Assembly: GCF_001485435.1 (NCBI RefSeq)
Contig: NZ_BCMS01000002.1
Coordinates: 218,216 to 282,215, forward strand
Length of the DNA: 64,000 bases
Reading direction: 5' to 3'
Source of the DNA: Deinococcus grandis
GTDB lineage: Bacteria > Deinococcota > Deinococci > Deinococcales > Deinococcaceae
The notes beneath the pieces are model-generated. The model made no database searches. It had not been told where the DNA came from and saw only the letters and a program-made list of their open reading frames with translations. Below, in pieces: positions 17,694 through 26,591 of the stretch (within the stretch, counting starts at the first letter, position 1; each line of letters opens with the position of its first letter). The translations under genes were made by a program, and so were the position numbers.

Positions 17694-17708
17694 GATACTG
17701 CCCGTATC
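17694..17708. promoter_or_regulatory. Perfect 15-bp dyad upstream of the molybdopterin oxidoreductase gene
   Basis: GATAC-TGCCC-GTATC lies 36 bases before the ATG at 17745, within the 240-base divergent region shared with the PAS gene. The half-sites resemble those of the CstR-type dyads, but the spacing is five bases shorter in the inner gap (N5 against N9), so it is probably a different site. Function unknown. Confidence 0.35.
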
Positions 17709-17744
17709 TGAACCCGGTTCACAATTCACCTGGAGGTGCCCCGA

Positions 17745-19877
17745 ATGACCCTCAGTCCCCCGCTCCCCCCCCGTGACGGCGTGCACTACCGCGCCTGCAA
17801 CCTCTGCGAGGCGATCTGCGGCCTGCGCATCACCGTGCAGGGCGGCCAGGTGACCGACGTGCGCGGCGATCCCGACGATCCGCTCTCCCGCGGGCACATC
17901 TGCCCCAAGGGCGCCGCCCTGCCGGACCTGCACGCCGACCCGGACCGCCTGAAGACCCCCATGCGCCGCGACGGGGACACCTGGCATCCCATGAGCTGGG
18001 ACGACGCGCTGGACCTCGTCGCCCGGCGCCTGCGCGGCGTGCAGGCCACGCACGGCCCGGACAGCGTCGCGACCTTCCAGGGCAACCCCAGCGTGCACAA
18101 CAGCGGCACGCTGCTCACCGCCGGGGCGTTCCTGAAGGCCCTGGGCACCCGCAACCGCTACAGCGCCACCAGCACCGACCAGCTGCCCCACCACTACGCC
18201 GCCGCCGAGATGTTCGGCCACCCGCTGCTGCTGCCCATTCCCGACGTGGACCGCACGGACTTCCTGCTGATGCTCGGCGCGAACCCGCTGGCCAGCAACG
18301 GCAGCATCCTGACCGCGCCCGGCATGCGCGAGCGCCTGCGCGCCATCCGTGACCGCGGCGGCCGCGTCGTGCTGCTCGACCCGCGCCGCACCGAGAGCGC
18401 CGCGCACGCCAGCGAGTACCACCCCATCCGCCCCGGCAGCGACGCGCTGTTCCTCATGGCGTTGCTGCACGTGATCCTGAGTGAGGGCCTCGCCCGCCCG
18501 GGACGACTGGCCGACGTCACCGACGGCCTGGAGGACCTGCACGACGTCGCCGCCCCCTACACCCCGGAAGCGGTGCAGGCCGCCACCGGCGTCCCGGCCG
18601 CCACCACCCGCGAACTGGCCCGCGCGTTCGCCCGCGCGCCGCGCGCCGCCGCGTACGGCCGCATCGGCCTGAGCGTGCAGGCGTTCGGCGGGCTGTGCCA
18701 GTGGCTGCTGAACACCCTGAACCTCGTCACCGGCAACCTCGACCATGAGGGCGGCGCGATGGTCCCGCGCCCCGCGTTCGACCTGCTGACCGGCGCCCGG
18801 CCCGGCCAGACCCACCACGGCCGCTGGCACTCGCGGGTGCGTGGCCTGCCGGAATTCGACGGCGAGCTGCCCAACGCCGCCCTGGCCGAGGAGATCCTCA
18901 CGCCCGGCGACGGCCAGATCCGCGCGCTGGTCACCATCGCCGGGAACCCGGTCCTGAGCACCCCCGGCGGGCAGGACCTCGACCGGGCCCTGGCGGACCT
19001 GGACTTCATGGTCAGCATCGACCCGTACCTGAACGAGACCACCCGGCACGCCCACGTGATCCTGCCGCCCGCCACGGGACTGGAGGTCGAGCATTACGAC
19101 GTGATCTTCCATCACTTCGCCGTGCGCGCCACCGCCCGCCTGAACCAGCCCGTCTTCCCGATCAGCGCGGATCAGCGCTTCGATCACCAGATCTTCGCGG
19201 GCCTCACCGGGCACCTGAGCGGCAAGGCGCTCGCCACGCCCGCCGAGCGGCTCGACGCGGGGCTGCGTCACGGCCCGCACCGCCTCACGCTGGACGACGT
19301 CCGCGCGCACCCGCACGGCCTGGACCTCGGGCCCATGCAGCCGGTCTTCCCGGAGCGGCTCCTGACCGCCAGCGGCCGCATCCAGGCGCTGCCGGACCCC
19401 ATGCGGCGCGACCTGACGCGCCTGCACGCCGCGCTCGGCGCGCCGGTCGCGCCGCTCATTCTGATCGGGCGGCGGCAGCTGCGCAGCAACAACTCCTGGA
19501 TGCACAACACGCCCCGCCTGATGCGCGGCCCGGACCGCTGCACCCTGCAACTCAACCCCGCCGACGCACAGGGCCTCACGGACGGCCAGCTCGCGCAGGT
19601 CACGTCCCGCGTCGGCACCGTCACCGTGCCCGTCGAGATCACGGCGGACGTCATGCCGGGCGTCGCCAGCCTCCCACACGGCTTCGGGCACGCCCGGCGC
19701 GGCGCGCAGCTGCGCGTGGCCCAGGCGCACCCCGGCGTCAGCCTGAACGACCTGACCGATCCGCTGCTGCTCGACGAACTCACCGGGAACGCCGCCCTGA
19801 ACGGGACGCCCATTCAGGTGCAGCCTGCCCCGCAGGTCGCCGGGGCAGCGCCCACCGCTGGCCGCGCCGCCGACTGA
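17745..19877 (+). CDS. Molybdopterin-dependent oxidoreductase (formate dehydrogenase/nitrate reductase-like)
   Basis: A 710-residue member of the DMSO-reductase superfamily. The N-terminus carries a 4Fe-4S site (CNLCEAICG near residues 19-27 and a fourth cysteine in GHICPKG near 55). Further on are motifs for the bis-MGD cofactor such as VATFQGNPSVHNSG, MLGANPLASNGS and, in the C-terminal domain, RRQLRSNNSWMHN and GFGHARRG. There is no signal peptide, so it is cytosolic. The protein is short for a respiratory enzyme and no electron-transfer or membrane subunit lies next to it. The ATG at 17745 is preceded by GGAGG. The substrate cannot be read from the sequence; a formate- or thiosulfate/polysulfide-type role are both possible. 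Confidence 0.85.
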   Translation: MTLSPPLPPRDGVHYRACNLCEAICGLRITVQGGQVTDVRGDPDDPLSRGHICPKGAALPDLHADPDRLKTPMRRDGDTWHPMSWDDALDLVARRLRGVQATHGPDSVATFQGNPSVHNSGTLLTAGAFLKALGTRNRYSATSTDQLPHHYAAAEMFGHPLLLPIPDVDRTDFLLMLGANPLASNGSILTAPGMRERLRAIRDRGGRVVLLDPRRTESAAHASEYHPIRPGSDALFLMALLHVILSEGLARPGRLADVTDGLEDLHDVAAPYTPEAVQAATGVPAATTRELARAFARAPRAAAYGRIGLSVQAFGGLCQWLLNTLNLVTGNLDHEGGAMVPRPAFDLLTGARPGQTHHGRWHSRVRGLPEFDGELPNAALAEEILTPGDGQIRALVTIAGNPVLSTPGGQDLDRALADLDFMVSIDPYLNETTRHAHVILPPATGLEVEHYDVIFHHFAVRATARLNQPVFPISADQRFDHQIFAGLTGHLSGKALATPAERLDAGLRHGPHRLTLDDVRAHPHGLDLGPMQPVFPERLLTASGRIQALPDPMRRDLTRLHAALGAPVAPLILIGRRQLRSNNSWMHNTPRLMRGPDRCTLQLNPADAQGLTDGQLAQVTSRVGTVTVPVEITADVMPGVASLPHGFGHARRGAQLRVAQAHPGVSLNDLTDPLLLDELTGNAALNGTPIQVQPAPQVAGAAPTAGRAAD

Positions 19878-19890
19878 TCGGCCTCACCCC

Positions 19891-19948
19891 GCCCACCTGA
19901 CCCGCGCCCACCGGGCTTCCCGCTCCGGTGGGGCGGGGTCAGGTGGGC
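19891..19948. terminator. Long hairpin overlapping the stop of the diguanylate cyclase gene
   Basis: GCCCACCTGACCC (19891-19903) pairs with GGGTCAGGTGGGC (19936-19948), and inside, after a small internal loop, CCCACCGG pairs with CCGGTGGG around a 10-base loop. It lies between two convergent genes and its right arm contains the TGA of the cyclase gene (19939-19941). Probably a bidirectional terminator or RNA-end stabiliser. Confidence 0.65.
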
Positions 19949-22380
19949 AGATGCTCGTCCGGGTCGAACAGCTGCCAGCCGGACCGTCCGGCGCGTTTCA
20001 CGACGTACATGGCCAAGTCGGCCGCGCGGTGCAGGTCCGCGCCGCGCAGCCGCTCGGTCGTGGCGACGCCCACGCTGGCGCTCACGTGCGCGTGCACCCG
20101 CCCGAGCACGACGGGCTGGCCGATCACCTGCACGACCCGCCGGGCCAGCGCGCAGGCGTCCTCGGTGCTCAGGTCCGGGTGGGACACCCCGAACTCGTCC
20201 CCGCCCAGCCGCGCGATCAGGGAGCCCGGCGGGGCCTCGCGGCGCAGGCGCGCGGCGATCTCGCGCAGCAGGTCATCCCCGACGTGATGCCCGTGAGTGT
20301 CGTTCACCGCCTTGAAGTGATCCACGTCGATCAGCAGCGCGGCGGCGCGCGGCCCACGCTGCTCCTGCGCGGCCCGCTGGAAGGCGCGGCGGTTGCTCAG
20401 GCCCGTCAGGTCATCCTGGAACGCCTGCGCGGTCAGCTGCTCGCGCAGCGTGATCGACTCGCTGACGTCGCTGAACGACACGACGACGCCGCTGCGGTCC
20501 TCCAGCGGCGTCGCGTTGATCGACAGCCACCGCCGCTGCCCGTCCCTGCGGGTGCGCGACAGGATCACCCGCCGCACGGGACGGCCGGTGCGCAGCGCCG
20601 TCACCGCCGGGTACTGCTCGAACGGCACCGGTTCGCCCCGTTCGTTCTGCAGCGCCCACACCGGGTCGTGCAGGGGCTGCAGCGACTGACCGGGCGGCAG
20701 ATCCAGCAGGTCCTGCGCGGCGCGGTTCGCGGCGATCAGGCGCCCGGCCGCGTCGATCATGACCACGCCCTCGTCCAGCGCGGACACGATCGAGCGGGCC
20801 TGCGCCTCGCTGCGGTCCAGTGCGTCGCGCAGCTGCGCGCTGTGCACGATGGGCGCCAGGTGCGCCTGCAGCCAGCGCAGATGCTCGAGACTGGTGGCGT
20901 CCACCAGCCCGGCCGGCACGTCGAGTAGCGCGGCCGCGATCACCCGCTCCTGGTACTGCAGCGGCACGAGCAGCGCGCCGCGCGGCGGCTGTCCGGTGGG
21001 CGCGCCGGTCTCGCCGGGGGGGTGCAGCCAGCCCGGTCGGGCGCTGAGCGCCGTGACCTGCGGGTCGTCCAGGTGCGCGTCCAGCTGGGCGTGCAGGTGA
21101 CCGGTCGCGCCGGACGTGGCCAGCGTGCGCGGCGCGCCGCCGCCGCTCGGCAGGCCCACGAGCAGCCCGCCGGTCGCGCCGGTCACGCGGGTCAGTTCGT
21201 CCAGCACCGCCGCGAAGGTGGGCCGCGCCGGGCCGCCCTGCACCGCCAGCGTCAGGAACCGCTCCGACGGGCGGTCCCACTCGGCGGCCCAGACCTCCTC
21301 GGTGACGTCCTGAATGGAGCCCGCCCAGCCCTGCCCGGCGCCGCGTTCCTCGGGGACGGGCAGCGCGACGGCCACCACGTGGCGGTACTGCCCGTCGATG
21401 CGGCGCATCCGGCCGCGCAGTTCGAACGGATCGCTGCCCTGGACGCCGCGGGCGATGTCCGCCTCCAGCCGGGGGCGGTCGTCGGGGTGGATCACGGCCA
21501 TGAAGCCCCGGCCCACGTACTCCGCGTACGTCTGGCCGGTCAGGGCCTGCCAGTTGGGGCTCTCGCCCTGAATCTCGAAGTTCCGGTCGAGTTCCCACAG
21601 GGCGGCGTGCGTGGATTCCAGCAGCGTGCGGTAGCGCAGCTGCGAGCGGCTGACGTCGTCGAAGTGGGCCGCGCGGGCCAGGGCGGCGGCGCAGGCGTCC
21701 AGCGCCGCGTGCGTGGGCGGGGGCAGATCCTCGGCGCGGTGCAGCACCAGCGCGCCCAGCGGCCGCTGGGGGCTGCGCAGCGGCAGGATCAGGACGTCAC
21801 GCGTGCCGGGCGGCAGCGGGTCGGGCCACCCGCCGGGCGCGTGGGTGCGCGCCGCGCCGCCGCGGAACGCCTGCGCCACCGGATGGGGATCCTGGACGGG
21901 CAGCGTGCCGAGCAGGTCCGGGCTGCCCGGTCCGGCCTGCAGGAGCCGCAGGGTGGCCCCGACCGGATCGAACAGCGCCAGCTGCGCGGCCAGGGCCTGC
22001 CACTGCGGGTGCGTGAGGATCACCTGCGCGACCTCGTCGATGTGCTGCGCGCCGTTGAGCGCCTCGGGCAGGGTGCGCGGTTCGCTGGGCGACGGTCGCG
22101 GCGGCCCCTGGAGTTCCAGGCCGTCGGGCCGCAGGTGAACCTGTAGGCCCCGGCAGGTTCCCTGGCAGGCGGGGGCGTGCGGGGCGCCGCTGCCGAGCAG
22201 GTGACGCAGGGCGCAGTCGGTGGGCAGCAGGTCCTGCAGCGCGGGCGGCTCGTGATCGGCGTGGTCGGGCAGGTCCAGCCAGCGGCGCGCCGCCTCGTTG
22301 GCGTACAGCACCCGTCCGGACCGGCTCACGGTCAGGTACCCGTCGAACATCAGTTCTGGCGCGCAACGGTCGGTGGGCAT
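19939..22380 (-). CDS. Diguanylate cyclase with PAS and GAF sensory domains
   Basis: An 813-residue cytosolic protein expected to make cyclic-di-GMP from GTP. It has an N-terminal PAS (about 8-90), a GAF-like region (about 110-235), PAS (about 240-360), GAF (about 375-510), PAS (about 520-635) and a C-terminal GGDEF (about 645-805) with ARLGGDEFGV, metal aspartate in LLIDVDHFKAVND and no RxxD inhibitory site. The first PAS carries Cys56, Cys72 and Cys76 (DCALRH...ACQGTCRG), which might bind metal or respond to redox state. Its 3' end lies in a long hairpin, and it converges on the molybdopterin oxidoreductase gene. Confidence 0.93.
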   Translation of the reverse strand: MPTDRCAPELMFDGYLTVSRSGRVLYANEAARRWLDLPDHADHEPPALQDLLPTDCALRHLLGSGAPHAPACQGTCRGLQVHLRPDGLELQGPPRPSPSEPRTLPEALNGAQHIDEVAQVILTHPQWQALAAQLALFDPVGATLRLLQAGPGSPDLLGTLPVQDPHPVAQAFRGGAARTHAPGGWPDPLPPGTRDVLILPLRSPQRPLGALVLHRAEDLPPPTHAALDACAAALARAAHFDDVSRSQLRYRTLLESTHAALWELDRNFEIQGESPNWQALTGQTYAEYVGRGFMAVIHPDDRPRLEADIARGVQGSDPFELRGRMRRIDGQYRHVVAVALPVPEERGAGQGWAGSIQDVTEEVWAAEWDRPSERFLTLAVQGGPARPTFAAVLDELTRVTGATGGLLVGLPSGGGAPRTLATSGATGHLHAQLDAHLDDPQVTALSARPGWLHPPGETGAPTGQPPRGALLVPLQYQERVIAAALLDVPAGLVDATSLEHLRWLQAHLAPIVHSAQLRDALDRSEAQARSIVSALDEGVVMIDAAGRLIAANRAAQDLLDLPPGQSLQPLHDPVWALQNERGEPVPFEQYPAVTALRTGRPVRRVILSRTRRDGQRRWLSINATPLEDRSGVVVSFSDVSESITLREQLTAQAFQDDLTGLSNRRAFQRAAQEQRGPRAAALLIDVDHFKAVNDTHGHHVGDDLLREIAARLRREAPPGSLIARLGGDEFGVSHPDLSTEDACALARRVVQVIGQPVVLGRVHAHVSASVGVATTERLRGADLHRAADLAMYVVKRAGRSGWQLFDPDEHLPT

Positions 22381-22487
22381 GGGGCTCCTGAGGGTCCAGT
22401 CTATGCCCTGCGCGGCCGGGTGCGCTCGCCCCGGCGGGTGGGTGCGCGGGGCGGGCGTGGGGGTGGGGACGTGCTTGAATACGGCGC

Positions 22488-23918
22488 ATGAGGCTCCGCC
22501 GGACCGCGCTGCTCGTGACGCTGCTGCTGGGCGGCTGCGCGCGTGATCTCGCAGGCGGGCCGCAGGTGGGTTCCCTGAACACCGGGGCGGGCCTGCTGCG
22601 CTGGCTGCCGGATCAGGGTGGGCCGCGTAACCTGGAACCCTCGACGCGCGAGGCGCTCACGGACAGCCTGCTGCGCGGCGAGCGGGAAGTGGCGTTCGCG
22701 CTGCGCAGCGGGCAGCGGGAGGGCCTGCGGGACCTCTTCACGGAGGCCGCCCTGGAGGACGCGCGGGCAGTGGCCGCCTCGGGCGCGGCGCCGCACAGCT
22801 GGGGGCACCGCGTCACGCTGCGGTTCTACGCGCCGGACGGCGCCACGGTCAGCCTCACGGATCAGTACTGGTACGTCATCCCGGATCCCGAGTCGGCCGG
22901 GGCCCTGCGCGCCGCGCGCCGCACGCAGGACGTGGTCGCGCAGCTCGACGACGGCAACTGGCGCACCCATCACTGGCGGGTGCTGCGCGACGAACCCATG
23001 CCCGCCCCGGACCCGCCCGGGCCCGCGCCCCTGACGCGGGGCGTGCGGCTGGGCCCACCGGACCTGGACCGGCCGGAGCTGGACCGGCCGGAGCTGAACT
23101 GGACCGGGCGCCGCGCGGACGACTGGCAGCGGGACCTGCGCGCCGTGCGGGACCTGGGTCTGGACACCCTGATCCTGCCGCTGGACCTGCGCCCGGGCGC
23201 GCCGGAATCGTCCCGGACGGCGCCGGCACTCGCCGAGGCGGGACGCGCGGCGCTCGCGCAGGGCGCCGGGCTGCTGCTGGAGGTGCAGGTGGACAGCCTC
23301 TCGCCCCGCGCGCTGCGGGCCCTGCACGGCGCACTGGGCGCCGGTGAGCGGCCGGACGCACTGGTGGGCGTGCTGCTGCGCCCCGAGGTCCGGCCGGACG
23401 CGGCGGCCGTGACACTGTGGCGGCAGACCCTGCAGGCGCGGTTCGGGCCGCTGCCGCTGGGCACCGCGCAGGCGGAGCCGACGGCGGATTTCACGGCGGG
23501 GAGTGCCGTGACCTTCCGGGAGAACCGCTGGCCGCTGGGGCTGCTGCACGACCCGCGCCGCGTGTGGCAGCTGCGCGCCTTCGTCCGCGCTCACCCGCAG
23601 GGCAGCGTGCAGGTCGGGCGGCTGTACGGGCCCGGGGGGTTCCTGACGCCCGACGGGTCGTTCACGCCGCTGGCCCGCGCCCTGACCCGCCCACAGTCCC
23701 TGGACCGCCCGCAGTCGCCCGGACCGCTGGCGTTCGTGTGGGGCTGGGCGCTGGACCTGTGGCCGCTGCTCGCCTGCGCGGCGCTGCTGGGCGCGTGGTG
23801 GGCGACGCGTGGCCGCCGGGAGCAGCGCCGTCAGCACCAGGGCCGTCAGCAGCAGGGTCGCCTGGCGGGCAGCGGGCGTCCGCGCCAGTCTGGACGGCGC
23901 CGCCCCCCTCGCTCCTGA
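22488..23918 (+). CDS. Lipoprotein of unknown function with C-terminal membrane segment
   Basis: A 476-residue predicted lipoprotein: signal MRLRRTALLVTLLLGGC with lipobox cysteine at residue 17. Residues about 60-170 look like a small mixed domain with aromatic residues (DQYWYVIP, WRTHHWRVL). Residues about 205-400 alternate strand and helix in a pattern compatible with a TIM barrel (TLILPLDLRPG, LLLEVQVDSLS, ALVGVLLRPEV). A transmembrane segment (LAFVWGWALDLWPLLACAALLGAWW, about 425-448) comes near the end, followed by a basic Gln/Arg-rich tail. A protein with a lipid anchor at one end and a membrane helix at the other is unusual. I do not recognise the family; a polysaccharide-related hydrolase is one guess. 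Confidence 0.75.
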   Translation: MRLRRTALLVTLLLGGCARDLAGGPQVGSLNTGAGLLRWLPDQGGPRNLEPSTREALTDSLLRGEREVAFALRSGQREGLRDLFTEAALEDARAVAASGAAPHSWGHRVTLRFYAPDGATVSLTDQYWYVIPDPESAGALRAARRTQDVVAQLDDGNWRTHHWRVLRDEPMPAPDPPGPAPLTRGVRLGPPDLDRPELDRPELNWTGRRADDWQRDLRAVRDLGLDTLILPLDLRPGAPESSRTAPALAEAGRAALAQGAGLLLEVQVDSLSPRALRALHGALGAGERPDALVGVLLRPEVRPDAAAVTLWRQTLQARFGPLPLGTAQAEPTADFTAGSAVTFRENRWPLGLLHDPRRVWQLRAFVRAHPQGSVQVGRLYGPGGFLTPDGSFTPLARALTRPQSLDRPQSPGPLAFVWGWALDLWPLLACAALLGAWWATRGRREQRRQHQGRQQQGRLAGSGRPRQSGRRRPPRS

Positions 23919-23947
23919 TCGGCGCGCCGGGGGGCGGGGGGGTCACC

Positions 23948-25165
23948 TCAGCGCAGGACCTGCTCGATGCGGTCCAGGGCCCAGTCGAGGTCCTCGCGGC
24001 TGGTGACGAGTGGCGGCGCGAGGCGCATGGTCGTCTCGTGCGTTTCCTTGCAGAGCACGCCCAGGTCACGCAGCGCCTCGCAGAACGGGCGGGCGGGGCC
24101 GCGCAGGTCCACGCCGATCAGCAGGCCCCGCCCGCGGATCTCGCGCACGTAGGGGCTGTTCATGGCTTCCAGGCGCGCCCGGACGTACGCGCCGAGTTCC
24201 CGGGCGCGCGCGGGCAGGTCCTCGTCCTCGATGACCTGCAGGCTGGCCTGCGCCACGGCGGCCGCCAGGGGGTTCCCGCCGAAGGTGCTGCCGTGATCGC
24301 CGGGGCGGAACAGGTCCATCACCTCGCGGCTGGAGAGCACGGCGCTGACCGGGTACACGCCGCCGCCGAGCGCCTTGCCGAGGATCGCCACGTCGGGCTT
24401 GACGCCTTCGTGGTCGCAGGCGAGCCAGTGGCCGGTGCGGCCCAGGCCGGTCTGGATCTCGTCGGCGATCATCAGGACGCCGCGCCGGTCGCACAGCTCG
24501 CGCAGGGCGCGCAGGAAGCCCTCGGGGGGCGTGACGACCCCGGCCTCGCCCTGGATGGGTTCGAACAGCACCCCGGCGGTGTGCGGCGTGATGGCCGCCT
24601 CGATGGCCGCCACGTCACCGTAGGGGACGCTGACGAAGCCGGGCGTGAACGGCCCGAACCCGTCTCGGTACTGCGCCTCGCTGCTGAACGACACCAGGGT
24701 GGTGGTGCGGCCGTGGAAGTTGCCGTCCATGACGATCAGTTCCGCGCGGTTCTCGGGCACGCCGCGCGTGCGGTACGCCCATTTGCGGGCCAGCTTGATC
24801 GCGGTTTCCACGGCCTCGGCGCCGGTGTTCATGGGGATGACGGCCTCGAAGCCCAGGACGCGCGTGACGGTCTCGTAGAAGTCCGCGAGGCGGTCGTTGC
24901 GGAACGCGCGGGAGGTCAGCGTGACCTGCTGGGCCTGCTCGGTCAGCGCGCCGATGATGCGCGGGTGGCAGTGGCCCTGGTTCACGGCGCTGTACGCCGA
25001 GAGGCCGTCGAGGTACCGGCGGCCCTGCGTGTCCCACACCCACGCGCCCTGCGCGCGGTGGATGACGACGTCGAGCGGTTTGTAGTTCTGCGCCCCGAGA
25101 CGGTCCTCGCGGCGGATCAGGTCGGCGGGTGCCGGGGTGGCAGTGGGCAGTTCAGTCAGGGTCAT
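23948..25165 (-). CDS. rocD: Ornithine aminotransferase
   Basis: Class III pyridoxal-phosphate aminotransferase of 405 residues that converts ornithine and 2-oxoglutarate to glutamate semialdehyde and glutamate. Features include GAEAVETAIKLARKW (phosphate-binding turn), the aspartate in IADEIQTGLGRTG, and the PLP lysine in AILGKALGGGVYPVSAV. The start RREDRLGAQNYKPLDVV matches ornithine aminotransferases better than acetylornithine or GABA transaminases. No arginine-pathway gene lies next to it. Its start is upstream of a small divergent PAS/GGDEF pair. Assignment within the subfamily is good but not certain. Confidence 0.9.
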   Translation of the reverse strand: MTLTELPTATPAPADLIRREDRLGAQNYKPLDVVIHRAQGAWVWDTQGRRYLDGLSAYSAVNQGHCHPRIIGALTEQAQQVTLTSRAFRNDRLADFYETVTRVLGFEAVIPMNTGAEAVETAIKLARKWAYRTRGVPENRAELIVMDGNFHGRTTTLVSFSSEAQYRDGFGPFTPGFVSVPYGDVAAIEAAITPHTAGVLFEPIQGEAGVVTPPEGFLRALRELCDRRGVLMIADEIQTGLGRTGHWLACDHEGVKPDVAILGKALGGGVYPVSAVLSSREVMDLFRPGDHGSTFGGNPLAAAVAQASLQVIEDEDLPARARELGAYVRARLEAMNSPYVREIRGRGLLIGVDLRGPARPFCEALRDLGVLCKETHETTMRLAPPLVTSREDLDWALDRIEQVLR

Positions 25166-25400
25166 GGGGCTCCGTGGGGGCCGCAGCGGGCCGGGGAGAG
25201 GGGCGTGCGCCTGCGGTGGGCAGGCCGGGGGATGGTGTCACTGTAGAGGTCAGACTGGCTGAAGACCAGGTCCAGAAACGGCCTGAAATGACCAGCCAGA
25301 ATGACGGTCGCGGCGGGGGGGCGTCCGGTTCGTGAAGGCCGCGTGCAGCGGCGCCCACATGACGCTCCGGGGCGCCCACCGCTACCATGAGGGTCATGTG

Positions 25401-25670
25401 ATGCCGCCGCGGAAGCTCCTCGACCCGCGCATGGCGGAGGGCAGCGGCCTGACGCAACTGGGCCTGCGGCGCGAGCAGGTGCTGGGCCGCAGCATGGAGG
25501 ACGTCCTGGGCGGCACCCTGAACCTGAGTGAACTGCGCGCGGACCTGGAGGATGGGCAGGAACGGCGGCAGGAGGTAACCCTGGCGGGGCGGGTGTACGA
25601 CACGCAGCGGGTGCGGCTCCCGCGCGGGAGCCGCACGCTGGGCGTCGCGTTCGACGTGACGGACCTGTGA
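25401..25670 (+). CDS. Short PAS-like protein, probably N-terminal piece of a diguanylate cyclase
   Basis: An 89-residue reading frame. The ATG at 25401 is preceded by GAGGG at a suitable distance. It has the end of a PAS fold (REQVLGRSMEDVL ... RLPRGSRTLGVAFDVTDL) but lacks most of the first strands. Its TGA overlaps the GTG of a GGDEF gene by four bases. Normally DVTDL would lead through a short helix into DPLTGLGNRRAF; here the linker helix is absent and the frame changes. It is either a coupled sensor/cyclase pair or the remains of a larger PAS-GGDEF gene after deletion. Confidence 0.55.
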   Translation: MPPRKLLDPRMAEGSGLTQLGLRREQVLGRSMEDVLGGTLNLSELRADLEDGQERRQEVTLAGRVYDTQRVRLPRGSRTLGVAFDVTDL

Positions 25671-26092
25671 CCGGGCTGGGGAACCGCCGGGCCTTCGAGT
25701 CGGACCTGCGTGAGGCGCTGGCGCGCGGGCCGCTGACGCTGGTGGCGCTGGACGTGGACGGCCTGAAGGAGGTGAACGACATGCTGGGGCACGCGCGCGG
25801 GGATGACCTGCTGCGGGGGGTGGCGCGGGTGCTGGCGGGGGGCGTGCCCCCAGGGGACGGCGCGTACCGGGTGGGGGGGGATGAGTTCTGCCTGCTGCTG
25901 CGCGGCGCGCCCGGGCAGATCCCGGATCTGGACGCGGCGTTCGCGGCGCTGGCCGGGGAGGGCTTCGGACCGGCGGGGGCGAGTGCCGGGTGGGCCAGCG
26001 CGCCGCAGGACGGGCAGGCTCCGGAGGTGCTGTGGCAGCTGGCGGATGAACGGATGTACCGGGAGAAGGCGCGGCGCCGTCCGGGGCGCTGA
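25667..26092 (+). CDS. Minimal GGDEF domain protein
   Basis: A 141-residue protein that is almost only a GGDEF domain. It begins at GTG with TGLGNRRAFESDL, then the metal-binding LDVDGLKEVNDMLGHARGDDLL, the catalytic YRVGGDEFCLLL and the final LADERMYREKAR. All signature residues for diguanylate cyclase activity are present, although the domain is about 20 residues shorter than usual and no inhibitory site is seen. Cyclases need to dimerise, and this one has no obvious dimerisation segment of its own, so activity would depend on the overlapping PAS-like protein or it may be inactive. Confidence 0.75.
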   Translation: MTGLGNRRAFESDLREALARGPLTLVALDVDGLKEVNDMLGHARGDDLLRGVARVLAGGVPPGDGAYRVGGDEFCLLLRGAPGQIPDLDAAFAALAGEGFGPAGASAGWASAPQDGQAPEVLWQLADERMYREKARRRPGR

Positions 26093-26591
26093 CCGTGGTG
26101 TGCCGGTGTGTTGAGGTGTCCTGGCTGACTCGAGCGGCCTCGCCGCCCTGCGGCGCAGAGCGAGGGGCCGTTCATACCCGGTGGTCGGGCGTGGCGTGGA
26201 GGGGTGTGCCGTTCGCGCCGGGGTGAAACTGGACTCGGCTGTGAGGTCGCGACCGGCCCCAGTTTCTTCAGGAGTGAGTCTAAAAGAATCCTGTGACATG
26301 AGTTTGGTCTTTGGATTTCCTTCATCGTTTGCGCTCATCTGGACGGATCAGGGAGGAACGGCCGTTCCGGCGTGAAGGGCCGGTCAGCTTCAGCTCATGA
26401 ACAGCGCTTCCATGGCATCCGGCCCCTCCGACGCCCGGAGCGGGCGCCCTGCTGCCTGTGGAATACTTCGCATTGCGGCGTGCCGGAGGGATCAGTCACG
26501 CTTCTCAGAAAACTGCTAGAAAGGGTATTTTTCACGCCCCCAGCCGAATTTTCCACAAGCTGAACGGCAGGTCATCAGTAGCCTGCAGGCC
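26093..26591. other. 499-base gap between GGDEF and GH114 genes
   Basis: A hairpin after the GGDEF gene (CGGCCTCGC at 26135-26143 with GCGAGGGGCCG at 26160-26170, enclosing CGCCG/CGGCG) may terminate it. The stretch 26260-26560 is less GC-rich than its surroundings. TTCTCA (about 26502) and TATTTT (about 26526) could form a weak promoter for the GH114 gene. No convincing gene is seen on either strand. Confidence 0.4.
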
